Assembly (NCBI GenBank): GCA_022340865.1
Contig: JAJDNC010000004.1
Location: 1 to 64,000 of the forward strand
From: Gemmatimonadota bacterium
GTDB lineage: Bacteria; Gemmatimonadota; Gemmatimonadetes; Longimicrobiales; Gaopeijiaceae
Direction of reading: 5' to 3'
Length of the DNA: 64,000 nt
The notes beneath the pieces are model-generated. The model did not search any database and had not been told where the DNA came from. It saw only the letters and a program-made list of their open reading frames with translations. This document shows, in pieces, positions 60,703 to 64,000 of the stretch; positions within the stretch are counted from its first letter, which is position 1, and the number at the start of each line of letters is the position of its first letter. Both the position numbers and the translations under genes were made by a program.

Positions 60703-61947
60703 ATGCACCTTCTTCGCGTGCGCAGCTTCCAGGGACGCATCTTCCTGGCGATCCTCGTCGTCGTGCTGTTGCCCGCGGGTGTCGCCGTGGCGGGCGGGGC
60801 GCTCACGCTGAAGTCCATCGGCACCACCACCGGCACCCTCGGCGCGTGGGATGCGGTGGCGCAGTCCGGCCGCCGCCTGTTGGACGCCATCGACAGCTCG
60901 GGCGTCGCGGACCCGACCATCAGCGCGGCCGCCGACGCGCACCGGCAGGCCCTGTCGGAGTCGGTTCGGTTCTCGCGCTTCTACGCCTTCTTCGTGGACC
61001 GGGCGGTAGCGGCGCTTCCGTTGGCCGCTCTCATCGTCGGGCTGGTGGTGGCCGCGCTGGCCTTCCTCACCGCGCGGCGCCTGGCGCGGGGGTTCGGCAG
61101 GCCCGTGGCCGAGCTCGCCGGCTGGACGGAGCGCATCGCGCGCGAGGAGCCGCTGCCTCCGGAAGCCGACGACCCGGCGGACGTCGAGGAGCTGAGGGTG
61201 TTGCGGAGCGCGCTTCGGCGCATGGCCGGCGAGATCGAGGACGGCAGGCGCCGTGCGGTGGAGAACGCTCGGATGCGCTCCTGGACGAACCTCGCGCGCA
61301 GGGTGGCGCACGAGATCAAGAACCCCCTCACGCCCATGCGCATGGCGGCGACGACGCTGGCCAAGGGTCGGGACGGTCCGGCGGCCGAGGCGGCCCGGGT
61401 GCTCGTGGAGGAGATCGAGCGGTTGGACGAGATGGCGCGCACGTTCTCGCAGTATGGGAAGATGCCCGAAGGGCCCCGCTCCCTGGTGGACCTCGGTGAG
61501 CTTCTCGCCGGGCTGGCGACCCAGCATGCGACCGCGAGCATTTCCGTCGAGGTCCACGCGGAGGGGGCGGTGCTGGTGGAGGCGCACTACGACGCTCTGG
61601 AGCGGGCCTTCCGCAACCTGGTCATGAACGCCGTGGAGGCTCAGGAGGGCTGCCCCTCCGGGCGCGTGGACGTCCACGTGGAGAAGGACGAGACGAGCGC
61701 CGTCGTACGCGTCGAGGACCGCGGTCCGGGCGTGCCGACCGAGCTTCTCGACGACATATGGAACCCCGACGTCACCACCAAGCGGCGGGGGACCGGCCTG
61801 GGCCTCGCCCTCGTCCGCCAGACGATGCGTCACCACGAAGGCGAGGTGGCGGTGGCGAATCGCCCCGAGGGTGGCGCTGTTTTCACGGTCCGGCTCCCGC
61901 TGGGACCGCCTGAGCCCCCAGGCACCCCCACCCCGCCGCTTGCGTAG
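60703..61947 (+). CDS. membrane sensor histidine kinase, NtrY-like
   Basis: A 414-residue kinase: TM1 (IFLAILVVVLLPAGVAVAGGAL), a short periplasmic loop, TM2 (VAALPLAALIVGLVVAALAFLTA), a HAMP-like linker, then RRVAHEIKNPLTPMRMAA, the NtrY-type H-box. ATPase boxes are NLVMNAVEAQ, DRGPGVP and GTGLGLALVRQT. NtrY proteins sense redox or nitrogen cues and phosphorylate NtrX. The regulator gene follows after 99 bases. Confidence 0.92.
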   Translation: MHLLRVRSFQGRIFLAILVVVLLPAGVAVAGGALTLKSIGTTTGTLGAWDAVAQSGRRLLDAIDSSGVADPTISAAADAHRQALSESVRFSRFYAFFVDRAVAALPLAALIVGLVVAALAFLTARRLARGFGRPVAELAGWTERIAREEPLPPEADDPADVEELRVLRSALRRMAGEIEDGRRRAVENARMRSWTNLARRVAHEIKNPLTPMRMAATTLAKGRDGPAAEAARVLVEEIERLDEMARTFSQYGKMPEGPRSLVDLGELLAGLATQHATASISVEVHAEGAVLVEAHYDALERAFRNLVMNAVEAQEGCPSGRVDVHVEKDETSAVVRVEDRGPGVPTELLDDIWNPDVTTKRRGTGLGLALVRQTMRHHEGEVAVANRPEGGAVFTVRLPLGPPEPPGTPTPPLA

Positions 61948-62046
61948 GTCCGCCCGGCGGGCCTGATTGCAGAACGTATCTTCACCCGGCGGGCCGCCGG
62001 CCTCACCTTTCCGGTGGTCCTGCACACCTCTTGTCCAGCGGGCTGC

Positions 62047-63405
62047 ATGGACGTCCTCATCGTCGACGACGAAGGCAACATCCGCCGGATGCTCCGGGCT
62101 CTCCTGGAATCCGAGGGATACAGCGTCCGGGAGGCCGGCACGGGCGGGGAGGGCCTCGAGGCGGCGCAGCGAGAGCAGCCCGAGGTCGTCCTGCTGGATC
62201 TCATGCTCCCGGACATGAGCGGCCTCGACGTGCTGTCCCGACTGGCGGAGGCGGCCCCGGGTGTGCCCGTGGTCATGATGAGCGGCCGCGCTACGCTCTC
62301 CGATGCCGTGGAAGCCACCCGCCGGGGCGCGTTCCACTTCATCGAGAAGCCCCTCACCCCCGAGGCGGTGCTCATCACCCTGCGCGGCGCGATGGAGATC
62401 AGCCGCGCCCGGGACCTCACGCGCGCCCTCACCGCGGAGATCGGCCCGGAGGCCGAGCTCGTGGGCACGACCCCTTCCATGAAGCGCGTGCGGGAGCTCG
62501 TACGGAAGGTGGCACCCACGGACGCCCGGATCCTCCTCACCGGCGAGAGCGGCACCGGCAAGGAGTTGGCCGCCGCCGCCATCCACGGTCTCTCGGCGCG
62601 CTCCGCGGGACCCTTCATCCGGGTCAACTCGGCGGCCATCCCCCGGGACCTGGTGGAGAGCGAGATGTTCGGGCACGAGAAGGGCTCGTTCACCGGTGCG
62701 ACGGAACGCAGACGGGGGCGCTTCGAGCTCGCCCACGGGGGAACGCTCTTCCTGGACGAGGTGGCGGACCTGGGCGAGGAGGCGCAGTCCAAGCTCCTGC
62801 GCGTCCTGGAGGGCGGAGTGGTGGAGCGGGTGGGTGGGAGCGGGCCCATCTCGGTGGACGTGCGCGTCATCGCCGCGACGAACCGCGACCTGCGCGCCGA
62901 GGTCCGAGCCGGCCGTTTCCGCGAGGACCTCCTCTTCCGCCTCGAGGTTCTGCCCATCCGCATGCCCCCGCTCCGCGAGCGCCAGGAGGACATCCCCCTG
63001 CTCGTGGAGCATGCGCTGCAGAGGCTACGGAAACGGCAGGGGATGCGGCCGCCCCGCTTTTCCCGAGAGGCCCTGGACGCCCTGCAGGGCTACGCGTGGC
63101 CGGGGAACGTACGCGAGCTCATGAACGTCGTTGAACGCCTCGCCATCCTCGTGGCCGGGCCCGAGGTTCAGCCGGGAGACGTGGCGGCGGTACTGCCGCG
63201 AACGGATCTCTCCCCCCCCTCCGGACCCGCCTACGAGGACGAGGACACACGGGGCCTCCGGGAGCGTCTGGACGCGTACGAGCGCGAGCTCATCTCCGGC
63301 GCCCTCCATGCCGCCGGCGGCAACGTGGCCGAGGCCGGGCGCCGCCTCCAGACCGACCGGGCCAACCTCTACCGGCGCATGCGCCGCCTGGGGATCCGGG
63401 ACTGA
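62047..63405 (+). CDS. sigma-54-dependent response regulator, NtrC/NtrX family
   Basis: A 452-residue regulator from the ATG at 62047 (MDVLIVDDEGNIRRML); the track's 11 extra residues precede the receiver fold. The receiver has VDDE, the phospho-Asp in VVLLDLMLPDMSG, the Ser in MMSG and the Lys in FIEKPL. The AAA+ domain has Walker A GESGTGKELAAAAI, the sigma-54 loop GSFTGA and Walker B GGTLFLDEV. The C-terminal Fis-type helix-turn-helix is AAGGNVAEAGRRLQTDRANLYRRMRRLGI. It probably activates RpoN promoters in response to the upstream kinase. Confidence 0.95.
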   Translation: MDVLIVDDEGNIRRMLRALLESEGYSVREAGTGGEGLEAAQREQPEVVLLDLMLPDMSGLDVLSRLAEAAPGVPVVMMSGRATLSDAVEATRRGAFHFIEKPLTPEAVLITLRGAMEISRARDLTRALTAEIGPEAELVGTTPSMKRVRELVRKVAPTDARILLTGESGTGKELAAAAIHGLSARSAGPFIRVNSAAIPRDLVESEMFGHEKGSFTGATERRRGRFELAHGGTLFLDEVADLGEEAQSKLLRVLEGGVVERVGGSGPISVDVRVIAATNRDLRAEVRAGRFREDLLFRLEVLPIRMPPLRERQEDIPLLVEHALQRLRKRQGMRPPRFSREALDALQGYAWPGNVRELMNVVERLAILVAGPEVQPGDVAAVLPRTDLSPPSGPAYEDEDTRGLRERLDAYERELISGALHAAGGNVAEAGRRLQTDRANLYRRMRRLGIRD

Positions 63406-63602
63406 TGGTCGCGTCCGCCCACGCGTGTCCAAACGGCACGGCCGACGCCTCCGGGCGTTCGAGACGGACACGAGGCCGGGGTCCGGAGCACATACGTAAG
63501 TGCAAGTCCGACCTCGTATTAGGGTCGATGCACCGGTTGGTATGGTCCCTGCTGAGGCTGGGCCGACACAGGACGATGACCCCAGTCGGAGGACGAACAG
63601 CC

Positions 63603-64000
63603 ATGCGGTGGAGGACGGGTTGGATGGTCGTGCTCCTGGCGTCCCTTCCCGGGACCCATGCGGCGGGCCAGGCACGGGTCGATCAGCTCGCGCTGCCCAG
63701 GAGCGTGGCCGACACGGTGATCGACTTCTTCAACAGACCCTCCACGATCCGCTTCACAGGCCGGGTGGAGATCCCCGCGGGACGGGTCGTGGTGGGGGAC
63801 GTCGCCGTGCTGGGAGGGCCGGTGACCATCGCGGGTGAGGTTCAGGGTGACCTCGTCGTGGTGAACGGCACCCTGACGATGACGGAGGGTGGGACGGTCA
63901 CGGGCAACGTGACGGTTCTCGGGGGGATGGCCCACACCCTCGACACGTCGGTGGAGGGGCAGCTCGCCGTGTATGAACAGGAGCTGTCCTACCGGCAGCG
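63603..64000 (+). CDS. bactofilin-like secreted protein, 3' end outside the window
   Basis: 132 complete codons visible from the ATG, with no stop before the window edge, which is why the track lacks it. The product starts with a signal peptide, MRWRTGWMVVLLASLPGTHAAGQA. After a helical segment (LALPRSVADTVIDFFNRP) comes a right-handed beta-helix repeat typical of bactofilin/polymer-forming proteins (GRVEIPAGRVVVGDVAVLGGPVTIAGEVQGDLVVVNGTLTMTEGGTVTGNVTVLGG). Classical bactofilins are cytoplasmic scaffolds; this one appears exported. Confidence 0.75.
   Translation, partial: MRWRTGWMVVLLASLPGTHAAGQARVDQLALPRSVADTVIDFFNRPSTIRFTGRVEIPAGRVVVGDVAVLGGPVTIAGEVQGDLVVVNGTLTMTEGGTVTGNVTVLGGMAHTLDTSVEGQLAVYEQELSYRQ

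Noticed and set aside
62680-62700. GSFTGA instead of GAFTGA as a defect in sigma-54 contact
   Set aside because: GSFTGA occurs in functional NtrX- and PilR-type activators, so it is not a sign of inactivity.
60691-63012. 773-aa minus-strand ORF, with other long antisense ORFs such as 10050-12137, 56906-58603 and 41542-43806
   Set aside because: They run against clearly recognisable genes (NtrY/NtrX-like, AI-2E, GspE, vWA) and show shadow composition without motifs.
1-64000. tRNA, rRNA, CRISPR array, IS element, prophage or replication origin
   Set aside because: I saw no T-loop-like tRNA signature, repeated spacer-repeat units, transposase or integrase reading frame, or DnaA-box cluster; a covariance-model scan would be needed to exclude small RNAs.

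Overview
The window is high-GC, densely coded bacterial chromosome with no tRNA, rRNA, IS element, phage gene or CRISPR array that I could recognise. The gene content (VPS10/BNR-repeat hydrolase, DUF5916 outer-membrane protein, YpdA bacillithiol-disulfide reductase, several RND pumps, NtrY/NtrX-type regulators, Lon, a caa3-like oxidase operon) suggests a free-living aerobic Gram-negative bacterium, most like Gemmatimonadota. That placement is an inference from gene content, not a phylogeny. Both window edges cut a gene. No stretch longer than about 300 bases lacks a gene; the longest gaps are 43617-43891, 22755-23001 and 26659-26898.

Layout. 1-2968 (minus): a large PEP/pyruvate-binding protein with two receiver-like domains, absent from the ORF track because it runs off the edge. 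3086-8656 (minus): a complete tripartite RND efflux operon, preceded by a small coiled-coil protein. 9172-11384 (plus): YpdA and an AI-2E/PerM-family membrane protein. 11489-17755 (minus): a second complete TolC-adaptor-RND operon followed by a phospholipid-methyltransferase-like gene. 17949-22754 (minus): SirB1-like, YgfZ and a secreted VPS10/BNR protein. 23002-24060 (plus): selenophosphate synthetase. 24139-26658 (minus): Lon. 26899-29004 (plus): metallo-beta-lactamase-fold protein, Nudix hydrolase, lipoprotein. 29104-32164 (minus): ketopantoate-reductase-like protein and a membrane Fe-S oxidoreductase. 32282-38887 (plus): MoxR-like ATPase, a membrane protein and a glycan/lipid-linked sugar cluster. 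38893-41532 (minus): SDR, creatininase and MutY. 41569-42861 (plus): the vWA partner of the MoxR-like ATPase. 42927-49409 (minus): a TPR protein and an eight-gene cytochrome c oxidase operon. 49537-54577: Trm112-like protein, DUF192 lipoprotein, class V aminotransferase, DUF5916 protein. 54677-58993: YIP1-like protein, an unknown protein, a metalloenzyme and a GspE/PilB ATPase. 59161-63405 (plus): PAS histidine kinase and an NtrY/NtrX-like pair. 63603-64000: start of a bactofilin-like secreted protein.

The most important observation is that selD is a selenoprotein gene that the ORF track truncates. The conserved SelD N-terminus (RLSQLSHGAG) lies just upstream of the ATG-started ORF and is joined to it in frame through a TGA codon at the active-site cysteine position. 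A perfect 7-bp hairpin, consistent with a bacterial SECIS element, sits directly downstream. The organism should therefore encode the selenocysteine machinery (selA, selB, selC) elsewhere.

Other points worth follow-up are a subunit IV-cytochrome c fusion and a missing K-channel lysine in the oxidase, a Fur-box-like element in front of that operon sharing an exact decamer with the second efflux operon, a GspE with a C-terminal double zinc ribbon, and a 16-bp UUCG-capped hairpin.
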